From positions 248,001 through 312,000 of the forward strand of contig NZ_JAMWYS010000058.1 in assembly GCF_023914155.1 (NCBI RefSeq): a DNA stretch of 64,000 nt, written 5' to 3'. The DNA is from Solitalea agri (GTDB lineage Bacteria > Bacteroidota > Bacteroidia > Sphingobacteriales > Sphingobacteriaceae). Below the pieces are notes generated by a model. It was not told the origin of the DNA. It did no database searches and was given only the letters and a program-made list of their open reading frames with translations. The first letter of the stretch is position 1; each line of letters opens with the position of its first letter. This document shows positions 15,706 to 26,087 of this stretch, piece after piece. The translations under genes and the position numbers were made by a program.

Positions 15706-18700
15706 ATGATCAACCACGGATTACCAGAGAAGCAAGGCCTGTACGACCCTGCACATGAGAAGGACGCTTGCGGAGTTGGCTGTATCGTACAAAAGAACGG
15801 TGAACGTTCACATGAAATCGTTTACAACGGTTTACAAATTCTTAAAAATCTGCAACACCGCGGCGCTTCGGGTGAAGACCCTTATGCGGGTGATGGAGCA
15901 GGTATTTTAACCCAATTACCACACGCTTTCTTTAAAAAGGTATTGGCTGATGCTGATTTCTCACTTCCTGATGAAGAGGAGTATGCAGTAGGTATGACCT
16001 TTTTGCCTCGCGACGAAAAGGATGCCCAGCTTTGCAAACAACTAATAGAAGAAGTGGTAGCCGAAGAAAAGGAAACTTTTTTAGGATGGAGATTGGTTCC
16101 TTGCGATAATTCGTGTCTGTCAAAAAATTTACTTCATTTAGAACCTTCTATTTATCAGTTTTTTGTTCAGCGTACTGAAGCAGATTCAGAAGCATTTGAG
16201 CGTAAACTTTATATTATCCGCCGTCAAATTGAAAAGAAAGTAGCGGCAAGTGAAATTGAACAAAAGAAATTCTTTTACATCACATCACTTTCTTCTCGGG
16301 TGATTGTTTATAAAGGAATGTTTAATGCATGGCAGCTGGAAGATTATTTCCACGATTTCAAAAATGAATCCTTTGAAAGCTCATTGGCATTAATTCACCA
16401 GCGTTATTCAACTAACACCTTCCCTACCTGGAGTTTGGCTCAGCCGTTCCGTTATATTGCGCATAACGGCGAGATCAATACTTTGCAAGGTAATATTAAC
16501 TGGGCAAAATCTCGTGAAGGCAACTTAGAATCGAGTTTGTTTGGCAATGACCTTGAGCGTTTGTTCCCAACTATTCAAAAAGGAAATTCAGACTCAGCCT
16601 CATTTGACAATTACCTTGAACTACTGGTTCAGTGTGGTCGCGACTTAGATCATGCCATGATGCTGATGATGCCTCAGGCATGGGAAAATGATGATCAGGT
16701 TCATCCAGACCTAAGAGGTTTTTATGAGTATGCTAACTCTATACTTGAGCCTTGGGACGGTCCAGCGGCCATGATGTTTACCAATGGTTTGCAAATTGGT
16801 GCTTGTTTAGACAGAAATGGTCTGCGCCCGGTTCGTTTCACCGAAACCTATGATGGTTATTTCATTATGGCTTCTGAAAGTGGAGTTCTTCCTATTCCTG
16901 AAGAGAAAATCAAGCGAAAAGGCAACCTTGGTTCTGGCCGTATGATTTTAATTGATACTACTACAGGTGATATTTTTGACGATAAAGCAATCAAAAAGCG
17001 TGTATCGGAAAAAGCACCTTATAAACAATGGATCGACGAGCACCGCATCCGCTTAAAAGATCTTCCTGCTCCGGCTCATGTAAATCAACCTAACCACGAG
17101 AATCTTCGTTTGGCTCAACGTGTATTTGGATACACCTACGAAGAGTTGCATATGTTGATGAAACCAATGGCCGATGAAGGTCAGGAAGCAACGTATTCGA
17201 TGGGTAATGATACACCTTTGGCGGTATTGTCTGATCGTCCGAAGTTATTATACAATTACTTTAAACAACGTTTTGCACAGGTAACGAACCCTCCTATCGA
17301 TTCGATCCGTGAAGACCTTGTAATGTCATTACGCATTGAGATTGGTGGTGCAAACAACATTTTAGAAGATAATCCTATCAACTGTAAAATGCTTGAAATT
17401 AGTCAGCCGGTATTTACCAATGATGAACTTGAGCAGTTAAAGCAGCTTAAAACGGCAGGATTCCGTTCAAAAGTGATAAATGTTTCTTATCCATTATATG
17501 AACAATCATTAGAAGCTGCACTTTCAGAGCTTTGTAAGAAAGTGGAGGAAGTTGTTGATCAGGGATATCGTTTGGTAATCCTATCTGATCGTCAACACGA
17601 TCGTAATCATGCTCCTATTCCTACTTTATTAGCGGTTTCAGCAGTTCACCATTACCTTATTCGTGCAAACAAACGTGGTAAAATAGGTATCGTGGTTGAA
17701 AGTGGCGAGGTTCGCGAAGTACATCACTTAGCACTATTGCTGGCCTTTGGTGCCGGAGGTGTTAACCCTTATCTGGCATTTGAATCACTTACCGATATGG
17801 AGATGAGTGGTCAGTTGGAAAAAGGCATAAATGAAAGTAAAGCTCATAAAAACTACATAAGCGCTCTCAAAAAAGGCTTATTAAAGATCATGGCTAAAAT
17901 GGGTATCTCAACATTGGTGAGTTACCAGGGAGGTCAGATTTTTGAAGCAATTGGTATTAATCAGGATGTAATTAATAACTACTTTGAGGGCACCTATTCA
18001 GCAATTGGCGGTGTTGGAATTGAAGAGTTAGAAAGAGAACTAAAAACCCGTCACGAAAATGCGTACAAAGTTGAAAAGCACTATTTTGACAAATTGTCAA
18101 CCGGAGGTGAATATCATTGGCGCCAACAAGGCGAATACCATGCTTACAACCCTGAAACTGTTCACTTACTGCAACAGTCTGCATGGAAAAACGACCCGGA
18201 AACCTATGCAAAGTTTGCTGCCTTAGTAAATGATCGTACTCAAGAACTTAGTTTCTTGCGTGGATTATTTGACCTTGACGAAACAGAACTTCCACCCGTT
18301 AATATTGATGAGGTTGAACCGGCAAAAGAAATTGTTAAACGTTTCACAACCGGTGCGATGTCTATCGGTTCTATCTCTCGCGAGGCACACGAAACATTAG
18401 CAATTGCGATGAATAACCTTGGTGGAAAAAGTAATACCGGTGAAGGCGGTGAAGATGAAATCCGCTTTAAGCCCGATGCAAATGGAAACCTTCGTCGTTC
18501 GGCAATTAAACAGGTAGCGTCAGGACGTTTCGGCGTAACCTCAAACTATTTAGTAAATGCTGATGAGTTGCAGATTAAAGTTGCTCAAGGTGCTAAACCA
18601 GGTGAAGGTGGTCAGTTACCAGGGTATAAAGTTGATGATTACATCGCTAAACTTCGACATACCATCCCTGGAGTATCATTGATCTCTCCTCCGCCACATC

Positions 18701-20283
18701 ACGATATTTATTCGATCGAAGACTTATCACAGTTGATCTTCGACTTAAAAAATGCCAACCGTTGGGCCGATATCAGTGTAAAACTGGTTTCATCTACCGG
18801 AGTTGGTACAGTAGCAGCAGGTGTTGCTAAAGCATTGGCTGATTCAATTACCATTTCGGGATACGATGGCGGCACAGGAGCTTCTCCTGCTACTTCAATT
18901 AAACATGCGGGTATGCCTTGGGAAATTGGTTTGGCTGAGGCCCAGCAAACCCTGGTGTTAAACAAATTACGCGGACAAGTTCGCTTACAGGTGGACGGAC
19001 AGCTGAAGACTGGTAGAGACGTTGTGATCGGCGCATTATTAGGCGCTGAGGAATTCGGATTTGCAACTTCAGTACTGATTGCTACGGGTTGTATAATGAT
19101 GCGTAAATGTCACTTGAATACCTGTCCGGTTGGTGTGGCTACACAGGATAAATACTTACGTACTAAATATCATGGTAAGCCTGAGTATGTTCAAAACTAT
19201 CTGATGCTTGTTGCTGAAGATGTTCGTCAGATCATGGCTAAACTAGGTTACCGTAAGTTCGAAGACATGATTGGCCAAGTTCAACGCTTAAGTACGCATA
19301 AAGCTATTGACCATTACAAGGCACATGGCTTAGACTTCAGCCCACTGTTTGTAAAACCTGCTTCAGTTGATAACGTTTACCGCAATGTCAAAAAACAAGT
19401 TCATGCTATAGGCGAGGCTGTTGATAATGAATTAATTGCAGATGTCAAGGAAGCATTTGATGGCAAGAAATCAATTGTAGTAGAGAAAAAGATCTTTAAC
19501 GTATACCGCACATTTGGTACCATGCTTGGAAGTGAAATTACCCTTCGTCATGGTGCAAAAGGACTACCGGAAGATCATATTGTATTGAACTTAACCGGTA
19601 CTGCCGGACAAAGTTTTGGTGCGTTTATTCCAAGTGGATTAACGTTAAACCTTCGCGGTGATGCCAATGACTATGTGGGTAAAGGTCTATCTGGAGGTAA
19701 GATTATTGTCGCTCCTCCTCTTAAATCATCTTTAGAGCCACACAAAAATGTAATTGTAGGTAATACTTGTTTATACGGCGCTACTTCAGGCAAGGCATTC
19801 TTCTCGGGTTTGGCCGGACAACGTTTCGCGGTTCGTAACTCAGGTGCTAAGGCAGTTGTTGAAGGCTTAGGCGATCATGGTTGCGAATACATGACCGGAG
19901 GTATTGTAGTAGTACTTGGAAGTACAGGTAAAAACTTTGCAGCGGGTATGAGCGGTGGTATCGCTTACGTGTTTGATCAAGACAAGACCTTTAAGAAAAA
20001 TTGCAACCTGAGCATGGTTGCTGTTGAAAAGGTAACTGATGAGGCTCGTCAGAAAGAGCTGTATGAGCTTGTTAAACAGCATTATGAATATACCGGTAGC
20101 CCTAAAGCAAAAGTTATTCTGAACAACTGGGCTCGCAGAGTTGAAGATTTCGTAATGGTTATTCCATTCGAATATCGCAAGATTCAGGTGCAACTTGACC
20201 GTAGCAAATCGACTGCAAGTGCTTTGCAACCTTCGGTTTTTAGCAATCAACCGATAAATACATTAGCAGTTGAAAGCAAGTAA
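15706..20283 (+). CDS. gltB: Glutamate synthase large subunit (GOGAT alpha)
   Basis: Makes glutamate from glutamine and 2-oxoglutarate. The 1525 residues match the large subunit. A 21-residue propeptide precedes Cys22 (DACGVGC), the expected N-terminal nucleophile of the glutaminase domain after processing. Then come the central domain, the FMN domain (GAMSIGSISREAHE, NTGEGGEDEIRF, SGYDGGTGASP) and the 3Fe-4S motif C-I-M-M-R-K-C-H-L-N-T-C-P near residue 1130. The C-terminal GXGXG beta-helix (GLSGGKIIV, GATSGKAFFSG, GMSGGIAYV) is complete. It is followed by gltD after 108 bases. Confidence 0.97.
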   Translation: MINHGLPEKQGLYDPAHEKDACGVGCIVQKNGERSHEIVYNGLQILKNLQHRGASGEDPYAGDGAGILTQLPHAFFKKVLADADFSLPDEEEYAVGMTFLPRDEKDAQLCKQLIEEVVAEEKETFLGWRLVPCDNSCLSKNLLHLEPSIYQFFVQRTEADSEAFERKLYIIRRQIEKKVAASEIEQKKFFYITSLSSRVIVYKGMFNAWQLEDYFHDFKNESFESSLALIHQRYSTNTFPTWSLAQPFRYIAHNGEINTLQGNINWAKSREGNLESSLFGNDLERLFPTIQKGNSDSASFDNYLELLVQCGRDLDHAMMLMMPQAWENDDQVHPDLRGFYEYANSILEPWDGPAAMMFTNGLQIGACLDRNGLRPVRFTETYDGYFIMASESGVLPIPEEKIKRKGNLGSGRMILIDTTTGDIFDDKAIKKRVSEKAPYKQWIDEHRIRLKDLPAPAHVNQPNHENLRLAQRVFGYTYEELHMLMKPMADEGQEATYSMGNDTPLAVLSDRPKLLYNYFKQRFAQVTNPPIDSIREDLVMSLRIEIGGANNILEDNPINCKMLEISQPVFTNDELEQLKQLKTAGFRSKVINVSYPLYEQSLEAALSELCKKVEEVVDQGYRLVILSDRQHDRNHAPIPTLLAVSAVHHYLIRANKRGKIGIVVESGEVREVHHLALLLAFGAGGVNPYLAFESLTDMEMSGQLEKGINESKAHKNYISALKKGLLKIMAKMGISTLVSYQGGQIFEAIGINQDVINNYFEGTYSAIGGVGIEELERELKTRHENAYKVEKHYFDKLSTGGEYHWRQQGEYHAYNPETVHLLQQSAWKNDPETYAKFAALVNDRTQELSFLRGLFDLDETELPPVNIDEVEPAKEIVKRFTTGAMSIGSISREAHETLAIAMNNLGGKSNTGEGGEDEIRFKPDANGNLRRSAIKQVASGRFGVTSNYLVNADELQIKVAQGAKPGEGGQLPGYKVDDYIAKLRHTIPGVSLISPPPHHDIYSIEDLSQLIFDLKNANRWADISVKLVSSTGVGTVAAGVAKALADSITISGYDGGTGASPATSIKHAGMPWEIGLAEAQQTLVLNKLRGQVRLQVDGQLKTGRDVVIGALLGAEEFGFATSVLIATGCIMMRKCHLNTCPVGVATQDKYLRTKYHGKPEYVQNYLMLVAEDVRQIMAKLGYRKFEDMIGQVQRLSTHKAIDHYKAHGLDFSPLFVKPASVDNVYRNVKKQVHAIGEAVDNELIADVKEAFDGKKSIVVEKKIFNVYRTFGTMLGSEITLRHGAKGLPEDHIVLNLTGTAGQSFGAFIPSGLTLNLRGDANDYVGKGLSGGKIIVAPPLKSSLEPHKNVIVGNTCLYGATSGKAFFSGLAGQRFAVRNSGAKAVVEGLGDHGCEYMTGGIVVVLGSTGKNFAAGMSGGIAYVFDQDKTFKKNCNLSMVAVEKVTDEARQKELYELVKQHYEYTGSPKAKVILNNWARRVEDFVMVIPFEYRKIQVQLDRSKSTASALQPSVFSNQPINTLAVESK

Positions 20284-20295
20284 CACACACTCTTT

Positions 20296-20329
20296 TACTA
20301 AATGGGTGAACATTGAAACTCATTTGGTA
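20296..20329 (+). promoter_or_regulatory. Hairpin in the gltB-gltD spacer
   Basis: TACTAAATGGGT (20296-20307) can pair with ACTCATTTGGTA (20318-20329) over 12 bp including two G-U pairs. There is no T-run after it, so it is more likely an mRNA-stability or expression-ratio element than a terminator. Confidence 0.35.
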
Positions 20330-20391
20330 ATTGGTTAAATGATTAAAATGGTAGAACGATAAGAGCTAAACACTCTTAAATCAAAAGTATA

Positions 20392-21825
20392 ATGGGAAAA
20401 CCTACAGGATTTATTGAATACCCAAGAGAAGATATGCAAAAAGCGCCGGTAACGGATCGCGTTCAGCACTTTAATGAATTTGAAAAACCACAAAGCGAGC
20501 AGCGTGTAAAAACCCAGGCTGCCCGTTGTATGGGCTGTGGAATACCATTTTGCAACTGGGGCTGCCCGGTTTCAAACTTAATTCCGGAGTTTAATGATTT
20601 TGTTTACAAAGGCCAGTGGAAAAACGCTTATGGTACTTTAATGAGTACCAATAACTTCCCTGAATTTACAGGTAGAGTTTGTCCCGCTCCTTGCGAACCG
20701 GCTTGTACCGCATCATTGGTTGAAAAACCAATCAGTATTAAACAAATTGAGCTTTCGATCATTGAAAAAGCATTTGCTGAAGGTTGGGTAAAGCCTAACG
20801 TGGTTCCTTACCGTACCGGCATTAAAATAGCGGTAATTGGTTCAGGTCCGGCAGGTTTAGCAGCCGCTCAGCAATTGAATTTGGTTGGACATACTGTTAC
20901 TGTATTTGAAAAGAATGATCGATTAGGAGGTTTATTGCGCTATGGTATTCCTGATTTTAAATTAGAGAAATGGGTAATTGATCGCCGTGTTGCTTTAATG
21001 GAAGAAGAAGGCGTTACCTTCAAAACTAATGCGCACGTTGGTGAGAACATCTCTATCGATGATCTTAAGACTGAATTTGATTATATCTGTTTATGCTGTG
21101 GTTCAGAAAAACCACGTGGCTTAGGAAACATTCCAGGTGCAGATAAAAAAGGTATTTATTTCGCCATGGAGTTTTTAACCCAGCAAAACAAAGAAAACCA
21201 TGGCGATCAATTGCATCCGGAAGTAAAAATCGATGCGAAAGATAAACATGTGGTTGTATTAGGTGGTGGTGATACCGGTTCTGATTGTATTGGTACCTCT
21301 ATTCGCCAAGGAGCAAAAAGTGTTACCCAAATTCAAATTCACAAGGCCTTACCTGAAGAACGCTACGAAAGTAACCCATGGCCAATGTGGCCTAAAACGT
21401 TCGCTACCTCTTCTTCTCAGGCCGAAGGCTGTGAGCGTATCTTCTCGGTAGTTAATACTGCTGTAAAAGGTGGCGATAAGATCGAAGCTTTAGAACTTCA
21501 ACCAATTAAATGGCCAGATGGAGAAATCAAATCGGGACAACGTAATTATGAGATCGCTGGAGAAAAATATGACATCCCTTGTGATATTCTATTGATCTCA
21601 TTAGGATTTGAACATGCAATTCATGAAGGTTTAGTTGATTATCTGGGCTTGGAAAAAGACAAACGAGGAAACATCAAAGTAGACAATTTCCGTACTTCTG
21701 ATCCTCAGATTTGGGCCGCGGGTGATATGATTGAAGGGGCAAACCTAATTGTAACTGCTATCAACAGCGGACGCCAAATGGCTAGCACGCTAAAAAAATA
21801 CATCAAATCGCAAAGCGAAAAATAG
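20392..21825 (+). CDS. gltD: Glutamate synthase small subunit (GOGAT beta)
   Basis: Supplies electrons from NAD(P)H through FAD and two [4Fe-4S] clusters to GltB. In 477 residues: N-terminal cysteine clusters RCMGCGIPFCNWGCPVSN and RVCPAPCEPACTASL, the FAD fingerprint IGSGPAGLAAAQQL, a NADPH fingerprint GGGDTGSDCIGTSIRQGA and the C-terminal FAD motif IWAAGDMIEGANLIV. It lies downstream of gltB in the same operon and is closed by a strong terminator at 21903-21931. Confidence 0.97.
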   Translation: MGKPTGFIEYPREDMQKAPVTDRVQHFNEFEKPQSEQRVKTQAARCMGCGIPFCNWGCPVSNLIPEFNDFVYKGQWKNAYGTLMSTNNFPEFTGRVCPAPCEPACTASLVEKPISIKQIELSIIEKAFAEGWVKPNVVPYRTGIKIAVIGSGPAGLAAAQQLNLVGHTVTVFEKNDRLGGLLRYGIPDFKLEKWVIDRRVALMEEEGVTFKTNAHVGENISIDDLKTEFDYICLCCGSEKPRGLGNIPGADKKGIYFAMEFLTQQNKENHGDQLHPEVKIDAKDKHVVVLGGGDTGSDCIGTSIRQGAKSVTQIQIHKALPEERYESNPWPMWPKTFATSSSQAEGCERIFSVVNTAVKGGDKIEALELQPIKWPDGEIKSGQRNYEIAGEKYDIPCDILLISLGFEHAIHEGLVDYLGLEKDKRGNIKVDNFRTSDPQIWAAGDMIEGANLIVTAINSGRQMASTLKKYIKSQSEK

Positions 21826-21902
21826 CTATTAAGGTTATCAGTTGATGAACTGAAAGTGCTGCGTACTAAATCATTCATCAACCAATTCTCATAGCTTACT
21901 AG

Positions 21903-21931
21903 GCATCGGTCGTAAAGGCCGATGCTTTTTT
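21903..21931 (+). terminator. Terminator of gltBD
   Basis: Stem GCATCGG (21903-21909) / CCGATGC (21919-21925) followed immediately by six T. Confidence 0.9.
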
Positions 21932-22020
21932 ATTTACAAAAAACCGTTATTCATTCTAGTTCTTTATGCCTGCATAATTAATTTTATTTTCCTATGTTAG
22001 GCAAATAATCAAGGCCATAA

Positions 22021-23211
22021 ATGCTTAACCGTTACGAGTACTATAAGGAAATATTTAAAAACATTCCAAAACCTTTTGCTTTCGTTGACCTCGATCTTTT
22101 AGACGAGAATATTGAAGAACTTAGAAAAAGATCTGGCGATAAAAAAATTCGTGTTGCCTCAAAGTCAATCCGTTGCCGGACTATTATCGAGCGGGTTTTA
22201 AAAGCCAATAATCAGTTTGAAGGGTTGATGTGCTATACTGCAACAGAAGCACTATGGCTCAATGAATTAGGTTATAATAATTTATTGATAGGCTATCCTA
22301 CAACCGATTTAAACCAGATAGAACAGATTGCCATTGAAGTTTCAAAAGGTAAAAACATTTGCCTGATGATCGATAGTGAAGAACAGGCAAAAAGGATCGA
22401 TGAAATTGGGAAAAATCACAATGTAAAAATTCCGGTTTGTTTAGATATTGATATGTCATCCGACTTTCCAGGAATACATTTTGGTGTTTGGCGATCGAAC
22501 CTACGTACGTCAAACAATGTAGAAACCCTTGGCAAAAAGCTGCTAAAATACACCAACTTATCAGTTATAGGCATAATGGGCTATGAGGCTCAAATTGCAG
22601 GACTAGTTGATAACCTGGCCGGTAACGGCTTAAAGAATATTGTAGTCCGTAAGCTGAAGTCAAAATCGATCCAAGAATTAAGAAAACGTCGGGAAGAAAG
22701 TATTCAAAAACTCAAACAGCTTGGTTATAATTTGAACTTGGTAAATGGCGGTGGTACCGGAAGTTTAGAAAGTACGCGTGAAGAAACCGATGTTACAGAG
22801 GTTACCATAGGTTCAGGTTTTTTCAATTCTCATTTGTTCGATAACTATCAAAATTTTAAGCATCAGCCAGCTGCAGGTTTTGCAGTTGAAGTGGTTCGTA
22901 AACCAAAAGATGGAATGGTTACCTGTTTAGGTGGAGGCTATATCGCTTCAGGTGGAACCGGAAATGAAAAACAACCACTTCCCTATCTTCCAGAAGGCTT
23001 AAAGCTTACCCAAAATGAAGGTGCTGGTGAAGTGCAGACTCCTTTACAACTTACTAACGGTACAGATTTAAAGCTTGGTGATCCGGTGTTTTTCAGACAC
23101 AGTAAAGCCGGCGAACTCTGTGAGCGTTTTAATGAGCTTTACCTTGTATCAAAGGGACAGATTATAGATTGTGTTAAAACCTATCGAGGTGAAGGAAAAT
23201 GCTTTTTGTAG
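22021..23211 (+). CDS. PLP fold-III enzyme, D-threonine aldolase/alanine-racemase-like ('amino acid deaminase/aldolase')
   Basis: Protein of 396 residues. The N-terminal TIM-barrel type (alanine racemase N-domain-like) has FAFVDLDLLDENI followed by VASKSIRC, where the Lys is the likely PLP-binding residue, and LVNGGGTGSLES as the probable phosphate-binding loop. The C-terminal part has the DSD1-type beta domain (LGGGYIASGG, DPVFFRHSKAGE). The family acts on D-threonine or D-serine-like beta-hydroxy amino acids; the actual substrate is unknown. It starts an operon with a sugar-lactone-oxidase-type flavoprotein (35 bases) and an M20 peptidase (37 bases). Confidence 0.82.
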   Translation: MLNRYEYYKEIFKNIPKPFAFVDLDLLDENIEELRKRSGDKKIRVASKSIRCRTIIERVLKANNQFEGLMCYTATEALWLNELGYNNLLIGYPTTDLNQIEQIAIEVSKGKNICLMIDSEEQAKRIDEIGKNHNVKIPVCLDIDMSSDFPGIHFGVWRSNLRTSNNVETLGKKLLKYTNLSVIGIMGYEAQIAGLVDNLAGNGLKNIVVRKLKSKSIQELRKRREESIQKLKQLGYNLNLVNGGGTGSLESTREETDVTEVTIGSGFFNSHLFDNYQNFKHQPAAGFAVEVVRKPKDGMVTCLGGGYIASGGTGNEKQPLPYLPEGLKLTQNEGAGEVQTPLQLTNGTDLKLGDPVFFRHSKAGELCERFNELYLVSKGQIIDCVKTYRGEGKCFL

Positions 23212-23246
23212 CCTAAATCAATACAAACCCAAAAACTATTATACTA

Positions 23247-24563
23247 ATGAAACCTACAACCTGGAGCAATTGGAGCGGAAGTGTTCAATGTTCGCCATTG
23301 GGTGTTTTATTTCCCGCTTCTGAAGAAGAAATTGTTCAAATCATTCATAAGGCTAGTAAAGAAGGAAAAAAAATTCGTATGATCGGCTCGGGTCATTCAT
23401 TTTCTAACCTGGTCGAAACGAATGATTATATAGTTAGCCTCGATAATTTAAGAGGAATTATTTCGATAGATAAAGGCAAACAAGAAGTAACTGTAAAAGC
23501 TGGAACAAAGATCAAAGAGTTTGGCCACCTGCTTTTTGAAAATGGACTCGCCCAGGAAAATTTAGGAGATATTGATGTACAATCGCTGGCTGGTGCCATT
23601 TCAACCGGAACACATGGAACAGGAACTGCTTTTGGCAATCTTTCAACCCAGCTTACAGGCATTAAATTTATCAATGGTAAAGGTGAAGTAATTTACTGTT
23701 CTACCAATGAGAACGAGCAATTGTTTAAAGCGGCACAGGTAAGTTTAGGTACATTAGGAATTATAACAGAACTGACTTTTAAAGCCATACCGGCTTATAA
23801 ACTGGAGTTTACCTCGGGAAAAGAAACGCTGGATGAAGTGCTGAACAACTATGAGCGGTACAATAAAGAGAACCGGAACTTTGAGTTTTACTGGTTCCCG
23901 GGTACCAATATTGTTCAAACCAAATTCAGTAATGCCAGTGATCTACCGGCTAAAGAATATGGTACGGCAAATTACATTACCGATATGCTTTTAGAGAATC
24001 ATGCTTTCGGAGTTTTATCAAAAATCACAAATTGGTTTCCAAAAGCGAGTAAAACTATTGCGCAGATTTCAGCTAAAGCTGTTTCAACCAGCCATAAAAT
24101 CAACTGGAGTCATAAAGTATACGCTTTACCCCGATTGGTGAAATTTCATGAGATGGAATACAATATTCCATTAGAAGCATTCAGAGAAGTAAAACGGGAT
24201 GTACAAAAAGCATTCGACAAGCATAAATTTGATGTGCACTTCCCTACTGAAAATCGTTTCGTTAAAGGTGATGATATCTGGTTAAGTCCTGCTTATGAGC
24301 GCGACTCGGCTTATATTGCTTTCCACGTTTATAAACCAAACCCTTATAAAGAATACTTTAAGGTAATGGAAGACATTTGCTTAGCCGTTGGAGGACGACC
24401 GCATTGGGGCAAAATGCACACGCGTACCGGAGCTGATTTCGAAAAGCTTTATCCAAAATGGAATGATTTCCAAGCCATTCGTCAGGAAATGGACCCAGAG
24501 GGCATTTTTCTTTCGCCTTACATGCAACAAATTTGCGGAGAAACAATTTCAATGAATCGTTAA
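23247..24563 (+). CDS. FAD-linked oxidase of the D-arabinono-1,4-lactone oxidase / alditol oxidase family
   Basis: Protein of 438 residues. An N-terminal FAD-binding type 4 (VAO-fold) domain includes RMIGSGHSFSNL, whose His is the usual covalent FAD attachment site in this family, and SLAGAISTGTHGTG. The C-terminal ALO domain is recognised by RPHWGKMHT and the end FLSPYMQQICG. Members oxidise aldonolactones or polyols with O2 or another acceptor. No signal peptide is seen. Its operon position with an amino-acid PLP enzyme is unusual for a sugar oxidase, but this pairing may be conserved in relatives; the substrate is not known. Confidence 0.85.
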   Translation: MKPTTWSNWSGSVQCSPLGVLFPASEEEIVQIIHKASKEGKKIRMIGSGHSFSNLVETNDYIVSLDNLRGIISIDKGKQEVTVKAGTKIKEFGHLLFENGLAQENLGDIDVQSLAGAISTGTHGTGTAFGNLSTQLTGIKFINGKGEVIYCSTNENEQLFKAAQVSLGTLGIITELTFKAIPAYKLEFTSGKETLDEVLNNYERYNKENRNFEFYWFPGTNIVQTKFSNASDLPAKEYGTANYITDMLLENHAFGVLSKITNWFPKASKTIAQISAKAVSTSHKINWSHKVYALPRLVKFHEMEYNIPLEAFREVKRDVQKAFDKHKFDVHFPTENRFVKGDDIWLSPAYERDSAYIAFHVYKPNPYKEYFKVMEDICLAVGGRPHWGKMHTRTGADFEKLYPKWNDFQAIRQEMDPEGIFLSPYMQQICGETISMNR

Positions 24564-24600
24564 CAGTTACTCAACTTTGATAAAATACTAAAACCAATTC

Positions 24601-26049
24601 ATGCTAAAGAAGATCCTACTTTTTATTCTTGCCCTTTTGGTGGTCATTATTGGTATCATGACCTTCAAAACTTTAACCTTTAAATCTAAACAACCACATG
24701 TTGCAGCCATTAAACCTGTTGAGATAAGTGAGCAATCGGTTGTTAATTTTCAGAATGCCATTCGCATAAAAACTGTTTCTTACGAGGATGCTTCCATGGT
24801 TGACACTGCACAATTTGCAGCCAACCTAAAGTTCATGGAAACTACCTACCCTAACCTAAATAAAACCTTAAAACGTGAGGTAATCAGCAAATACAGCTTG
24901 CTTTACACTTGGCCTGGGAAAAATCCATCATTAAAACCAGTTGTATTAATGGGTCATATGGATGTGGTTCCGGTAGAAGAAGCTTCTCAGAGTAAGTGGA
25001 AAGCCGATCCGTTTGGCGGTGAAATTAAACAGGATACTATTTGGGGACGTGGAGCAACAGACGATAAAATTACAGTTATAACTATTATGGAAGCGGTGGA
25101 AAAGCTTGTTTCGGAAGGGTTTCAACCTGAACAAACCATTTACCTTGCCTTTGGACATGATGAGGAAATCAGTGGTAAAGAAGGCGCTTCAAAGATCTCA
25201 GCTTTATTAAAAAGCAGAGGTGTTAAAGCAGAGTTTGTAATGGATGAAGGAGGTTTAATGATTGATGGCATTGTAAAAGATAAAACCATTGCCTTAGTTG
25301 GTACTGCAGAAAAGGGCTATCTTTCTATTGATCTGGAAGTAAATGCAGAAGGTGGACATTCATCTGCTCCAGGTAAAGAATCTGCCATTGATATCCTTAT
25401 CGCAAGTGTTTCTAAAATTCGTAACCATCCTTTTAAGAGTTCGTTCACCACTCCAACTTTAGAGCTGGTAGAATATTTAGGTCCGGAGATGTCACCTTTC
25501 TTAAAAACGGTATTTGCGAATAAATGGATTACCAAACCGCTTATCCAAAAAGAATATGAAAAAACCGATCGTGGCGCAGCTCAGTTTCATACAACCATTG
25601 CTCCAACCATTTTAAAAAGCGGATTCAAGGACAATGTTATACCAACGGTAGCTACAGCAACAATCAACTTCCGAATTCTTCCGGGTGAAACTCCTGAAAC
25701 CGTTTTAGAACATGTTAAGGCTGCTGTGAACGACCCAAGAGTAAAAATTACTCCCAGAATTGAATCGCAGGCAAATCCTTCAAAAATATCATCGACTCAA
25801 GCCAAGGGTTTTCAGGCTATTGCTAATGCTAACAGACAGTTGAATCCTGATATTCCTGTAAGTCCATTTTTATTAATTGCAGTAACCGATTCTCGATATT
25901 ATGCTGATATTACTGAGAATATCTATCGGTATGTGCCTGCAAAATTAATTGGTTATCACGATATCAATGAGCGAATTGCTGTGAAAGATTATAAAGGAGC
26001 GATTGCCTTTTATTATCAATTGATTAAGAATTTAAACGAAATAAAATAA
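24601..26049 (+). CDS. M20-family metallopeptidase, membrane-anchored or exported (PM20D1-like)
   Basis: Protein of 482 residues. A strong N-terminal hydrophobic segment (residues 4-24) without a clear cleavage site suggests a membrane anchor. Metal-site motifs follow: VLMGHMDVVP (His119, Asp121), WGRGATDDK (bridging Asp), HDEEISG (catalytic Glu), a dimerisation insertion with GGHSSAPGKES, and a late His in IGYHDINERI. These fit carboxypeptidase S/PM20D1-type N-acyl amino acid or dipeptide hydrolases. It is the last gene of the three-gene operon and ends at a perfect hairpin. Confidence 0.88.
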   Translation: MLKKILLFILALLVVIIGIMTFKTLTFKSKQPHVAAIKPVEISEQSVVNFQNAIRIKTVSYEDASMVDTAQFAANLKFMETTYPNLNKTLKREVISKYSLLYTWPGKNPSLKPVVLMGHMDVVPVEEASQSKWKADPFGGEIKQDTIWGRGATDDKITVITIMEAVEKLVSEGFQPEQTIYLAFGHDEEISGKEGASKISALLKSRGVKAEFVMDEGGLMIDGIVKDKTIALVGTAEKGYLSIDLEVNAEGGHSSAPGKESAIDILIASVSKIRNHPFKSSFTTPTLELVEYLGPEMSPFLKTVFANKWITKPLIQKEYEKTDRGAAQFHTTIAPTILKSGFKDNVIPTVATATINFRILPGETPETVLEHVKAAVNDPRVKITPRIESQANPSKISSTQAKGFQAIANANRQLNPDIPVSPFLLIAVTDSRYYADITENIYRYVPAKLIGYHDINERIAVKDYKGAIAFYYQLIKNLNEIK

Positions 26050-26054
26050 AAATC

Positions 26055-26083
26055 AGATGGCTCTGGTAAAGCCAGAGCCATCT
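26055..26083. terminator. Bidirectional terminator
   Basis: A perfect 12-bp stem AGATGGCTCTGG (26055-26066) / CCAGAGCCATCT (26072-26083) with a five-base loop, between convergent genes. T/A runs lie on both sides. Confidence 0.85.
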
Positions 26084-26087
26084 AATT

